Below are positions 16,701-25,663 of a DNA stretch of 64,000 bases, piece by piece. Under the pieces are notes generated by a model. The model was not told the DNA's origin, did no database searches, and saw nothing but the letters and a program-made list of their open reading frames with translations. The stretch's first letter is position 1; every line of letters starts with the position of its first letter. The DNA lies in NCBI GenBank assembly GCA_046049675.1, contig JBJORA010000122.1, positions 1-64,000 on the forward strand, in the 5' to 3' direction. Origin of the DNA: CAIXQW01 sp046049675 (lineage in GTDB: Bacteria; Bacteroidota; Bacteroidia; Chitinophagales; Chitinophagaceae). Both the position numbers and the translations under genes were made by a program.

Positions 16701-17189
16701 TTACTTTGTAATTTGAATGCTCTGATTCTTTGTAATAGTATTGCCTTTGTGCATAAAGACGAGCTTGTCTATTCTTACATTTGGATCATCTTTGTGGCAA
16801 TCTTTCACAACCTCTTGCGATTTCAGAATTTCAATATTTGCTAGTGTATCTCTGCCCGTTTGCCAATCAAAAATCAAATCGCAATTGTGAAAATAGCTAC
16901 CGTAGTAACCAAAATTTCCACCACGATCGGTAATAATTTCTGAGGTGGTACGCGCTTTATTTGCCCATAAAATGGATGGCATTCGAAATGTATCTACAAC
17001 ATTGGCATTTGATTTGTCAATTCTATACACAAATATGTTATCTATTTCTGCAGTAGAGAAGCCATTAAATTGAATTGGTATTTGCACCATTTCTCCGATA
17101 CGCAAACTCTTGTCGCAAGGTTTAATATTACATGCGCCTATTAACGAAAGGAGGCAGCTTATACAAAAGACTGATAGTTGATGCTTCAT
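16701..17189 (-). CDS. Hypothetical lipoprotein
   Basis: 162 residues with lipoprotein signal MKHQLSVFCISCLLSLIGAC (lipobox LIGAC). The mature part has three further Cys residues and no domain I can name. It is the first gene of the set continuing to the LVIVD lipoprotein and the barrel gene. Function unknown. Confidence 0.75.
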   Translation of the reverse strand: MKHQLSVFCISCLLSLIGACNIKPCDKSLRIGEMVQIPIQFNGFSTAEIDNIFVYRIDKSNANVVDTFRMPSILWANKARTTSEIITDRGGNFGYYGSYFHNCDLIFDWQTGRDTLANIEILKSQEVVKDCHKDDPNVRIDKLVFMHKGNTITKNQSIQITK

Positions 17190-17299
17190 AGTGATATATT
17201 GACTAGTTCGCTTTCATAGACGAGGCATCTCCAGCAAACCTTTGTTAATATATAAAAATTTTCTCGGCGACTGATTAAAAAGTCGTCAGTCACCAAATG

Positions 17300-18385
17300 C
17301 TATCGCACAACAAATTTCTTCACAACCTTGCGCTTACCGTCGTTAATTCGCATAGTGTAGATGCCAGGACCTAGCTCAGATCTAAATGTGAGATAGTTAG
17401 TGCCATTTTGAATTGGATAATTATTATTCACAACTAACTTACCCCTATTATCAAGCACTTCTACAATGGCGTTTGCGCCCTTACAGTTAAATAGATTAAT
17501 ACTCATCTGCTCGCCACTTTTAGCCGGATTTGGAAAAGCCACAAAGTCAAATAGAGCACCGTTATCAAATTGTACTGTCTTTATTGCACTATATCTTTTT
17601 TGGCCATTGGTTTTACTTACTATGCACAGGCGATAGTAATACTTATCTGTATACTTTGGCTTGTCTACAAAAACATAGTCCTTGCTAAAACCAGCTACAC
17701 CGGTAGCTACTGTCATGCCCACATTTTCAAATTGTGTACCATCAACACTACGCTCGATTATAAATTGCTTCATGTCAAATTCATCCTGTGTTTGCCATGC
17801 CAACAATACCTGATTAGCACTTGGCGACACTGTAAAACTCTTCATGTCTACTTCTAAAGGCAAGAACACTACGCCACTATTCCACTCATCGTCGTTAGTG
17901 CCACCCGTAAGGTCTACTGCATTTGCACTTACCTGAAAGTCGATTGGTAAGCCTGCAGTGCTTGGTGCAATCCAATCAAAAGTAAAATCTGTAAACGTAC
18001 CGCCCATAAAACTCTTAGGCAAGCTATGTGTGAGATCGCTTGGACCATTGCCTAGTTGTAAATTGGGACCAAGGTTGGCAAAGGTACCATTGGCAACTTC
18101 AGCAGCTATGCCTGCAGCATTTTTCAGGGCATTACTCACAGATACTGTTACAGCATATGTTGCTCCAGGCACATATGCTGTGCTACCACTTGGTAAGCCA
18201 GAAACGATTATACTAGTAGCACTGCTACTAGGCCCATGGCAACCACAACCGCCGGCGGCATAACCAGCAGTACCACCGCTAAAGTCTGTGAATAACCCAA
18301 CACACAAAATACCTCCTAGAAGCATTGCTGTAAATCTATTGCGCTTGAGCAATTGCTTAAGATTGTAAAATTTCTGCATATTCAC
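17300..18385 (-). CDS. Choice-of-anchor V-like protein with T9SS type A sorting domain
   Basis: 361 residues. An N-terminal basic stretch and hydrophobic segment (FTAMLLGGILCVGLF) act as signal or anchor. GGCGCHG follows at 46-52, resembling the Cys-Cys-His cluster at the start of choice-of-anchor V/Reeler-like domains. The middle (VNGTF...HSLPKSFMGGTFTDFTFDW) fits that domain. The C-terminus (FPNPAKSGEQMSINL, GPGIYTMRI, KKFVVR) is a type A T9SS sorting domain. An internal Met at residue 3 is an alternative start. It is divergent from gldA. Ligand and function are unknown. Confidence 0.8.
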   Translation of the reverse strand: MNMQKFYNLKQLLKRNRFTAMLLGGILCVGLFTDFSGGTAGYAAGGCGCHGPSSSATSIIVSGLPSGSTAYVPGATYAVTVSVSNALKNAAGIAAEVANGTFANLGPNLQLGNGPSDLTHSLPKSFMGGTFTDFTFDWIAPSTAGLPIDFQVSANAVDLTGGTNDDEWNSGVVFLPLEVDMKSFTVSPSANQVLLAWQTQDEFDMKQFIIERSVDGTQFENVGMTVATGVAGFSKDYVFVDKPKYTDKYYYRLCIVSKTNGQKRYSAIKTVQFDNGALFDFVAFPNPAKSGEQMSINLFNCKGANAIVEVLDNRGKLVVNNNYPIQNGTNYLTFRSELGPGIYTMRINDGKRKVVKKFVVR

Positions 18386-18414
18386 CTATTAATACGTAAA
18401 AATACGATTTACAT

Positions 18415-18448
18415 TGTGTTTTCATACAAAATTAGAACAGTATTTTTG
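18415..18448 (+). promoter_or_regulatory. Candidate gldA promoter
   Basis: TATTTTTG at 18441-18448 matches TAnnTTTG. A TTG at 18415-18417 is 23 nt upstream, at the long end of plausible spacing. It lies 20 bp before the GTG start. Confidence 0.35.
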
Positions 18449-18468
18449 CACCTCTTAATTTCAATATA

Positions 18469-19389
18469 GTGTCTATCGTTTGCCAGAATCTCACAAAAGT
18501 GTTCGAAACCCAAGTTGCGGTTAACAATATCAACCTCAATATTGGCGCTGGCGAAGTTGTTGGCTTCTTAGGCCCCAATGGTGCTGGCAAAAGCACCACC
18601 ATGAAAATGATTACGGGCTACCACGCACCTACAAGTGGTCAAATTCATGTATGTGGACAACTCGTAAATGATGAAAATCTTGAGGTTAAGAAAAAAATAG
18701 GCTACCTGCCTGAAAGTAATCCACTTTACCATGATATGTATGTGGTAGAATACTTAGAGTTTGTTGCAAGTATTCATAAAATAGCCAGCCCTGCTAAGCG
18801 TATCAAGGAAGTAATTCATCAGACGGGCTTGCATGTGGAGCAACACAAACGTATTGGTGCACTGAGCAAAGGCTACAAGCAACGCGTAGGTTTGTGCCAA
18901 GCGCTAGTACATGACCCACAAGTTTTGATACTAGATGAACCAACGAGCGGCTTGGATCCAAATCAGATATTGGATATCCGCCAACTGATTATTGAATTAG
19001 GCAAAAGCAAAACAGTATTGCTTAGTAGCCACATCATGCAAGAAGTTGAAGCCATGTGTCAGCGCGTGGTCCTTATCAATAAAGGCAATATCGTAGCTGA
19101 TAGTAGTATCGCTGACCTTAAGACCGGTGCTGCCGAAAAATCACAGCAAGTTGTTTTGGTGTGCAAGCAAGCGATTGCAAAAGAGAAGTTCGCCAATACG
19201 CAAGGCGTTACCTCAGTTGATGTTGTTAACGGCAATACCTTGCGCTTTACATGTAATGATGCAGATGCTTGTAAAAAGCAAATCATGCAAACCTGCTTGA
19301 ACTTAGATTTGGATATAGAACAATTGCAAACAGAAGGTAGAAGTTTAGAACATTTATTTAGAACCTTAACTGCTTCAAGCGAAGCGTAG
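18469..19389 (+). CDS. gldA: Gliding-motility ABC transporter ATP-binding subunit GldA
   Basis: 306 residues from a GTG start; MSIVCQNLTKVFETQVAVNN aligns with the usual GldA N-terminus. Walker A is GPNGAGKST, the signature LSKGYKQRVGLCQAL, and Walker B VLILDEPTSGLDP. In gliding Bacteroidota GldA powers an inner-membrane transporter with GldF and GldG; neither is in the window, but gldA is known to lie apart from them in other genomes. The biotin carboxylase gene follows after 8 bp. A general ABC-2 ATPase is the alternative reading. Confidence 0.85.
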   Translation: MSIVCQNLTKVFETQVAVNNINLNIGAGEVVGFLGPNGAGKSTTMKMITGYHAPTSGQIHVCGQLVNDENLEVKKKIGYLPESNPLYHDMYVVEYLEFVASIHKIASPAKRIKEVIHQTGLHVEQHKRIGALSKGYKQRVGLCQALVHDPQVLILDEPTSGLDPNQILDIRQLIIELGKSKTVLLSSHIMQEVEAMCQRVVLINKGNIVADSSIADLKTGAAEKSQQVVLVCKQAIAKEKFANTQGVTSVDVVNGNTLRFTCNDADACKKQIMQTCLNLDLDIEQLQTEGRSLEHLFRTLTASSEA

Positions 19390-19397
19390 CATATCAA

Positions 19398-20837
19398 ATG
19401 GGTAAGATTACAAAAATACTAGTTGCCAATCGTGGCGAAATAGCATTGCGTGTGATGCGTACTGCAAAAAAAATGGGCATCGCCACAGTTGCTGTTTATA
19501 GCGATGTAGATCAATTTATGCCATTCGTAAAATTTGCTGATGAGGCTTATTGCATTGGCGAAGCACCTAGCGCAAAATCGTATTTACTTGCCGATAAAAT
19601 TATTGAAGTAGCCAAGCAATGCGGTGCAGATGCGATTCATCCAGGCTATGGCTTTTTGAGCGAGCGTGCAAGTTTTAGTCAGGCTTGCGAGGATGCTGGC
19701 ATCATCTTTATTGGCCCTAGCCCAAGCAGTATAGAAACGATGGGCAGTAAAATTGGTGCCAAGCAAGCTGCCAAGCAATTTAATGTGCCAATGGTGCCAG
19801 GCACCGACACACCACTAAAGGATTTAGCAGAGGCAAAAGAAATTGCTAAAAGCACAAAATTTCCGCTACTCATTAAAGCTAGCGCTGGTGGCGGTGGCAA
19901 GGGTATGCGTATTGTAGAAAAAGAAGAAGAGCTAGAAGAACAAATCAACTTTGCAAAAAGCGAAGCCCTAGCCTCTTTTGGCGACGATAGCGTGTTTATT
20001 GAAAAATACGTTGGAAGTCCCAAGCACATAGAAATACAAGTCTTAGGCGATAAGCATGGTAACTATGTTTACTTATTTGAACGAGAGTGTAGCATACAGC
20101 GTCGTCATCAAAAACTGGTGGAAGAAGCACCTAGCAGTTGCCTTACGCCAGAAATAAGAAAAGCTATGGGCGAAAGTGCCGTAAACGTAGCAAAGAGTTG
20201 CAATTATAGCGGCGCAGGCACTGTAGAATTTTTAGTAGACGACGACCTTAATTTTTACTTTCTGGAAATGAACACGCGCTTACAAGTAGAGCATTGTGTT
20301 ACAGAAATGATTACTGGTATTGATCTTGTCGAGCAACAGATTTATGCAGCGCAAGGCGACAAACTAAGTTTTACGCAGGACGATTTGAAGATAAATGGTC
20401 ATGCAGTAGAATTGCGTGTTTGCGCCGAAGATCCATTGAACGATTTCCTGCCCGATATTGGCACATTGCGCGTTTACAAACGTCCGCAAGGCGACGGCAT
20501 TCGTGTAGACGATGGCTTTGAGCAAGGCATGGATATACCTATTTACTACGATCCGATGATTGCTAAGCTAATTGCATATGCACCTACGCGTCAAGAAGCA
20601 ATTGATAAACTTGTCAATGCGATCAACGAATTTCAAATTGTTGGTATTGAAACGACATTAGGCTTTGGCCGTTGGGCAATACAACAACCTGCTTTCACCC
20701 AAGGAAAATTTGATACGCATTTTATTGCAAAATATTACAAGCCAGAATACTTGTTGCAACACAACGAGCAAGAAGCGCAATTGGCTGCTATGGTAGCTGT
20801 AAAAATGTTGCAACGCCTAGAAGGCAATTTGCAATAA
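19398..20837 (+). CDS. accC: Acyl-CoA carboxylase biotin carboxylase subunit
   Basis: 479 residues, ATP-grasp fold. Visible motifs are KILVANRGEIALRVMRTA, HPGYGFLSE, the ATP loop KASAGGGGKGMRIV, and the active-site EMNTRLQVEHCVTE. The enzyme carboxylates biotin on the carrier protein with ATP and bicarbonate, the first step in malonyl-CoA (or propionyl-CoA) carboxylation. It is about 30 residues longer than E. coli AccC. No BCCP (accB) or carboxyltransferase gene is near, so whether it serves acetyl- or propionyl-CoA carboxylase is open. It lies 8 bp after gldA and converges with nadE. Confidence 0.9.
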   Translation: MGKITKILVANRGEIALRVMRTAKKMGIATVAVYSDVDQFMPFVKFADEAYCIGEAPSAKSYLLADKIIEVAKQCGADAIHPGYGFLSERASFSQACEDAGIIFIGPSPSSIETMGSKIGAKQAAKQFNVPMVPGTDTPLKDLAEAKEIAKSTKFPLLIKASAGGGGKGMRIVEKEEELEEQINFAKSEALASFGDDSVFIEKYVGSPKHIEIQVLGDKHGNYVYLFERECSIQRRHQKLVEEAPSSCLTPEIRKAMGESAVNVAKSCNYSGAGTVEFLVDDDLNFYFLEMNTRLQVEHCVTEMITGIDLVEQQIYAAQGDKLSFTQDDLKINGHAVELRVCAEDPLNDFLPDIGTLRVYKRPQGDGIRVDDGFEQGMDIPIYYDPMIAKLIAYAPTRQEAIDKLVNAINEFQIVGIETTLGFGRWAIQQPAFTQGKFDTHFIAKYYKPEYLLQHNEQEAQLAAMVAVKMLQRLEGNLQ

Positions 20838-20856
20838 TTTCAAACAAGATAAGGTA

Positions 20857-22539
20857 CTAGCTTAGGTATTTACCAACAATTGGCAACCTACGTCCTACCC
20901 CAAAAGCTTTTGGACTTACACGAATAATAGGGCAAAATTGGTTGCGCTTGTATTCGTTTGTGTTGACCAACTTCAAAATACGATCTACCAAAGCTGCATC
21001 AAAGCCTGCATCCTTAAGCTCTTGTGGCCCTTTGCGTAACTCTATATATTGATACAATACTTGGTCAAGTACAGCGTAATCAGGCAAGCTGTCGCTATCC
21101 TTTTGCCCTGGACGTAATTCTGCACTTGGTGCTTTAGTGATGATATGCTTAGGAATAATCTCTGCATCTTTGTTGAGATAATTAGCAATGGCATACACTT
21201 GCATTTTATACACGTCGCCAAGCACTGCTAAGCCACCAGCCATATCGCCATATAGTGTGCCGTAGCCTGTAGCTAATTCGCTTTTATTGCTCGTATTGAG
21301 TAGTATGTAGCCAAATTTGTTAGCAATAGCCATTAATAAATTACCGCGTGTACGTGCTTGAATATTTTCTTCTGCCAAACCAAATGGCAAATCTTTGTAG
21401 ATTGGTTTAAGCTGCTCGAGGAAACTATTGTAAATCGGTGCAATAGCTACAATATCATATGGATTACCCAAATTTTTACTCAACTGCTCTGCATCGCTTA
21501 CACTATGGCCAGTACTATATTCGCTGGGCATTAAAACGGCTCGCACATTTTCGGCGCCCAAAGCTTTTACTGCTAAGGCAAGTGTTACAGCGCTATCTAT
21601 GCCGCCACTGCTACCAAGAATGGCTTTAGTAAAACGCATCTTTGCGAAATAATCGCGTATAGCCATTACTATCGCATCAACAATTTTGCCTGTATGTAAA
21701 TTGGGATCGTATTGTGGAGGAGCAAGTTCCTCGGTGGCCAATTCACTAGCTTGCTTATGCATTGCGCCTTTCAGTATGCCGTCTTTGGTTAGTGTTACAT
21801 ATTGTAAGTCTTCTTCAAAATAGCTACATTCACAAACCAAGTTGCCTTCTGCATCCATTGCCATGCTGCCACCATCAAATACTATTTCCGTTTGACTGCC
21901 CACTGTATTGCAATACACAATTGGCAATTTATACTTTGCAACATTTCTTTTTAAGATGGCTTGTCTATCTTCTACATGCGTATAGTCAAATGGACTTGCG
22001 CTTAAATTAATCATAATATGCGGCTGCTGCTTTACCAACTCATCCATTGGACAAATATCGTAGAGCGGATTATCACCTAAGTTCCAAATATCTTCGCAAA
22101 CAGTCACAGCAAGTTTTGTATCGCCTAGTTGCATGCATTGCCACGACGTAGCAGGTTCAAAGTAGCGATACTCATCAAATACATCATAGGTTGGCAGAAG
22201 TGTTTTGGCTTGCGTTGCCACTACTTGTTGCTTGTGTATCATTACTGCACTATTGTGTAAGTCTTTACCTTCTACTTTAGGATTGCGTAATGGCACACCA
22301 ATCAAAACAGCTATGTCATCCGTGTGCGGCTTGATAGCATCTATCACAGCGTAGCACTTATCAATAAAGTCTTTGAACTCCAAAAAGTCGCGAGGCGGAT
22401 ACCCACATACACTTAGTTCGGTAAATACGATTAAGTTTGCATTATTACTTTTTGCTTGCGCAATTGCCTCAAGCATTTTAGCAAGGTTACCATCAAAATC
22501 ACCAATCAAATAGTTCTGTTGCGCTAGTGCAATCTTCAT
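20857..22539 (-). CDS. nadE: NAD+ synthetase, glutamine-hydrolysing
   Basis: 560 residues, two domains. The N-terminal nitrilase-type glutaminase has its Glu in FTELSVCGYPPRD, Lys in QAKTLLPTYD and Cys in TVCEDIWN. The C-terminal synthetase has the ATP pyrophosphatase loop GSSGGIDSAVT and the NKSELATGYGTLYGD motif. It makes NAD+ from deamido-NAD+, glutamine and ATP. It is convergent with accC, with only 19 bp between. A beta-barrel gene with its own terminator lies upstream. Confidence 0.96.
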   Translation of the reverse strand: MKIALAQQNYLIGDFDGNLAKMLEAIAQAKSNNANLIVFTELSVCGYPPRDFLEFKDFIDKCYAVIDAIKPHTDDIAVLIGVPLRNPKVEGKDLHNSAVMIHKQQVVATQAKTLLPTYDVFDEYRYFEPATSWQCMQLGDTKLAVTVCEDIWNLGDNPLYDICPMDELVKQQPHIMINLSASPFDYTHVEDRQAILKRNVAKYKLPIVYCNTVGSQTEIVFDGGSMAMDAEGNLVCECSYFEEDLQYVTLTKDGILKGAMHKQASELATEELAPPQYDPNLHTGKIVDAIVMAIRDYFAKMRFTKAILGSSGGIDSAVTLALAVKALGAENVRAVLMPSEYSTGHSVSDAEQLSKNLGNPYDIVAIAPIYNSFLEQLKPIYKDLPFGLAEENIQARTRGNLLMAIANKFGYILLNTSNKSELATGYGTLYGDMAGGLAVLGDVYKMQVYAIANYLNKDAEIIPKHIITKAPSAELRPGQKDSDSLPDYAVLDQVLYQYIELRKGPQELKDAGFDAALVDRILKLVNTNEYKRNQFCPIIRVSPKAFGVGRRLPIVGKYLS

Positions 22540-22578
22540 GGTGTAAATATCACATCTTTATTGGCATTGGTAAAATAA

Positions 22579-22610
22579 AAAAGGCCTTGCTTTTTGGGGC
22601 AAGACCTTTT
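22579..22610 (-). terminator. Terminator after the 256-residue beta-barrel gene
   Basis: AAAAGGCCTTGC and GCAAGACCTTTT arms (one mismatch) with an 8-nt loop. The T-rich side is on the minus strand. It lies between this gene and nadE and separates their transcripts. Confidence 0.7.
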
Positions 22611-22633
22611 AACTAATTTGATTTTAATTTCTA

Positions 22634-23404
22634 CTAAAAGAAGTAGCCAATGCGTAAGCTAATATTGTTTGAACGAACGTTGCCGTCGTTAAACTTGTAT
22701 AAAGCTACATCACGAAACTGTGGCAAAGTAGCATCAAGTAAATTGTTGCGATAAAGAATTTCGCCAAAAACTGCATTCTTAGCAATCTTGTACTCTACAC
22801 CCGCTCCAAAATGCCAGCCAAATTGAATAGGTGTAACTGTTTTGGCCGACAACTTGCCTGTGCCAGCAATTACAGTATCTGTGCCTAATGAACGACTACC
22901 AGTAATAGAATAATCTGCATTACGACCAATTACAAATCCTAAATCACCACCAACACGGCCAAAAATAAACATCTTGTCGTTGATGTTAGATGCTTTAAGG
23001 CGCAAGCTAATAGGAATATTTACTGACTGCAACTTGTACTCGATATTGGCATCTTTTGCATAATTGTGCTGCTCGCTGACACTTGTAGCTTTGCGTTTTG
23101 CATCCAAGGTACCACCGTACCAGTCAACACCTAAGCCACTAGCTAAAGTAGCCGATTCAGTAAGTGGCAATTCTACAGCCACGCCAATACCGCTGCTAAA
23201 TCTACCACCATCTTTCTTGATATCATAGATAATGGAATCGTTGGTAACAGTAGCGCTAGTAGCTTTTAAGCCACTTGTGCCAATATTGCCGAATAACGCA
23301 AAACGATACTTTTTGCTGATACTTTCGGCTGTTTTGTTTTGTGCTTCTACATTCGTGCACGCCAATAAAGCAATGCCTGTTAGTGCGAATACAATTTTCT
23401 TCAT
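22634..23404 (-). CDS. PorT-family outer-membrane beta-barrel protein
   Basis: 256 residues with signal peptide MKKIVFALTGIALLACTNVEA. Alternating strands contain typical barrel signatures (LASGLGVDWYGG, VNIPISLRLKA, IQFGWHFGAGVEYKI), and the C-terminus NISLRIGYFF ends in aromatic residues. It resembles the OMP_b-brl (PorT-like) family, common and mostly uncharacterised in Bacteroidota. It is transcribed towards nadE but separated by a terminator, and is divergent from gldB. Confidence 0.83.
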   Translation of the reverse strand: MKKIVFALTGIALLACTNVEAQNKTAESISKKYRFALFGNIGTSGLKATSATVTNDSIIYDIKKDGGRFSSGIGVAVELPLTESATLASGLGVDWYGGTLDAKRKATSVSEQHNYAKDANIEYKLQSVNIPISLRLKASNINDKMFIFGRVGGDLGFVIGRNADYSITGSRSLGTDTVIAGTGKLSAKTVTPIQFGWHFGAGVEYKIAKNAVFGEILYRNNLLDATLPQFRDVALYKFNDGNVRSNNISLRIGYFF

Positions 23405-23487
23405 AAATAATAAATTCTAATTTTAACAAAAATGACCTTAAATGCTTAGATGTACAAATGTTTTTTTTCAGACCTTGCACACCATAC

Positions 23488-24504
23488 ATGAAGTTAATAT
23501 ACTTAACGCGCATTTTTGTTACACTAACATTACTTCTTTCTGCATGCAGTAATAGCGATATAGACACCAGCAAAGTACCCTTGCAATTAAAGTTCCATCG
23601 CTTCGACAAAGCTCTGCAAGCCATTGATACCAACAACGTTATGACTGGCTTGCTTAAGTTGCAAGCACAACATCCGCATTTTACTAATCGCTGGACTGAG
23701 CACCTCTTGGGCAGCGGCATGATTGCCTCAGATACCTCTGTAATGCTAGCTACAGGCGTTAGGCACTTCTTAACATACAAGGACTATGTGCAGCTGCAAA
23801 AAACCATAAATGCCAAGTTTCCCAATACTAATGCTATAGATAAAGACATTACTAGCTTATGTAAGCACGTTAAATACTACGTACCGAAGTTTAAGTGCAA
23901 CACAGTTTATTACTTTAGCAGCGGCCTCAATCGTTATAGTACAATCACCGATGATACAATCATAGGTATAGGCCTAGATATGTTTTTAGGTAAGGACTAC
24001 GAATTCTATCCTGCCGTACAAATACCAAAGTATATGATCGATAAATGTGAGCCCGAGCAAATTATACCGATGTTAGCAAGGACCATTTTTACCAATGAAT
24101 TTACCTATAACGAAATGAACAAAGACTTGCTAACCGTAATGATTAATCGCGGACGTGAAATTTATTTTGGCAGCAAAGTAGCACCAAATATTGCAGAGCG
24201 CTCGTTTTACAATTACAATGCAGACCAAGAAGACTGGTGTAAAAAATACGAAGGCCGCTTGTTTGGAGAGATTAGTAAGTTTCTTTACGAAACAGACCCA
24301 CAAAAAGTAATGCCAATCGTCACTGACGGACCGAGTACACCTGGCATGCCATTGCAATGTCCGGGTAATGTTGGCACTTGGATTGGCTATCAGATTGTAA
24401 AAAAATACATGGATAAAAATCCAAAGCTTACGCTTGAGCAATTATGCATGATGGATGTGGATGGCAGCAAGTTTTTAGAAGCGAGTGGCTATAAACCGCG
24501 TTAG
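23488..24504 (+). CDS. gldB: Gliding-motility lipoprotein GldB
   Basis: 338 residues from ATG 23488, which gives a clean lipoprotein signal (MKLIYLTRIFVTLTLLLSAC, lipobox LLSAC). The longer frame from 23458 adds ten implausible residues. GldB-type features are LKFHRFDKALQAID, LCKHVKYYVPKFK, IGIGLDMFLGKDYEFYP and YMIDKCEPEQIIPMLAR. GldB is an envelope lipoprotein needed for gliding and T9SS function in Flavobacterium. The nearby nadE fits a neighbourhood I recall for gldB in other Bacteroidota, though here a barrel gene intervenes. Confidence 0.85.
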   Translation: MKLIYLTRIFVTLTLLLSACSNSDIDTSKVPLQLKFHRFDKALQAIDTNNVMTGLLKLQAQHPHFTNRWTEHLLGSGMIASDTSVMLATGVRHFLTYKDYVQLQKTINAKFPNTNAIDKDITSLCKHVKYYVPKFKCNTVYYFSSGLNRYSTITDDTIIGIGLDMFLGKDYEFYPAVQIPKYMIDKCEPEQIIPMLARTIFTNEFTYNEMNKDLLTVMINRGREIYFGSKVAPNIAERSFYNYNADQEDWCKKYEGRLFGEISKFLYETDPQKVMPIVTDGPSTPGMPLQCPGNVGTWIGYQIVKKYMDKNPKLTLEQLCMMDVDGSKFLEASGYKPR

Positions 24505-24608
24505 TAAGCCTAGTAAATGCTGGAGCTATTGCCGTACGTGATAGGCAAAAGCCACAGCCAAATCTCAGCAGTTTTTGCCGCATAAAATTCTTACTTTTAC
24601 CCATTAAT

Positions 24609-25646
24609 ATGTCAGCCTTACCTACAGAGCCGCAGGCCCTTACCGCCAAAGATTTTGCAACCGACCAAGAAGTGCGTTGGTGCCCGGGCTGCGGCGATTA
24701 TAGTATTCTCAAGCAAGTCCAAACGGTATTGCCAACAATTGGCGTTGCCCGTGAGAATATTGTAGTTGTTAGCGGTATTGGTTGCAGCAGTCGCTTTCCG
24801 TATTATACAAATACATATGGCATGCATAGCATACATGGTCGCGCGGCAGCTATTGCAACTGGCCTTAAAGTAAGTCGACCAGACCTAAGTGTATGGGTTG
24901 TAAGTGGCGATGGCGATAGCTTTAGCATTGGCGGCAATCACTTCATACACTTGCTGCGTCGTAATGTAAATTTAAACCTGCTTGTTTTTAATAACCAGAT
25001 TTACGGACTTACTAAAGGACAGTACTCTCCTACGAGCGAAGAAAAGAAGGTTACAAAAAGTACCCCTATGGGTAGTTTAGACCACCCTTTTAATCCCGCT
25101 GCTTTAGCCATGGGTGCAGATGCAAGTTTTGTAGCCCGTAGTATGGATCGCGATGTAAAGCACTTGCAAGAAATGCTGAAGCGCGCCAATGCCCACCAGG
25201 GCACTTCATTCTTAGAAATTTATCAGAACTGTAATATCTTTAATGATGGTGCTTTTGAAATCTTTACAGAAAAAGCAAGCAAGCCAGAAGAAGCACTTTT
25301 TGTGGAACATGGCAAGCCAATGGTGTATGGCACAGCAAAAAACAAAGGCATCGTACTTGATGGCTATAAGCCAAAATGTGTAACGATTGGCGAAGATGGT
25401 ATTACAGAGCAAGACCTTTGGATACACGACGAAACGGATATGTACAAAGCCCAGATCTTAACCCGTATGTTTGATGACCCAAGTAATATCGGTCACTTAC
25501 CGCGACCATTTGGTGTATTATATGCGCAACCGCGTTTATGTTACGACGAGGCGGTACAGTTACAATTGCAAGAAGCGATTGCAAAAAAAGGCAGTGGCGA
25601 TTTAGATAAATTGCTTCGCGGCAAAGAAACTTGGGACATCGCTTAA
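24609..25646 (+). CDS. korB: 2-oxoacid:ferredoxin oxidoreductase, beta subunit (KorB-like)
   Basis: 345 residues. The thiamine diphosphate subunit has RWCPGCGDYSIL, VVSGIGCSSRFPYY, HGRAAAIATGLK and the TPP/Mg motif SGDGDSFSIGGNH. With the alpha/gamma subunit KorA it oxidises 2-oxoglutarate (or a related 2-oxoacid) to the acyl-CoA, reducing ferredoxin. KorA usually sits directly upstream; here the upstream gene is gldB and no alpha subunit is in the window. mltG follows after 17 bp. Confidence 0.9.
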   Translation: MSALPTEPQALTAKDFATDQEVRWCPGCGDYSILKQVQTVLPTIGVARENIVVVSGIGCSSRFPYYTNTYGMHSIHGRAAAIATGLKVSRPDLSVWVVSGDGDSFSIGGNHFIHLLRRNVNLNLLVFNNQIYGLTKGQYSPTSEEKKVTKSTPMGSLDHPFNPAALAMGADASFVARSMDRDVKHLQEMLKRANAHQGTSFLEIYQNCNIFNDGAFEIFTEKASKPEEALFVEHGKPMVYGTAKNKGIVLDGYKPKCVTIGEDGITEQDLWIHDETDMYKAQILTRMFDDPSNIGHLPRPFGVLYAQPRLCYDEAVQLQLQEAIAKKGSGDLDKLLRGKETWDIA

Positions 25647-25663
25647 ACTAGTTTTATCAATTC

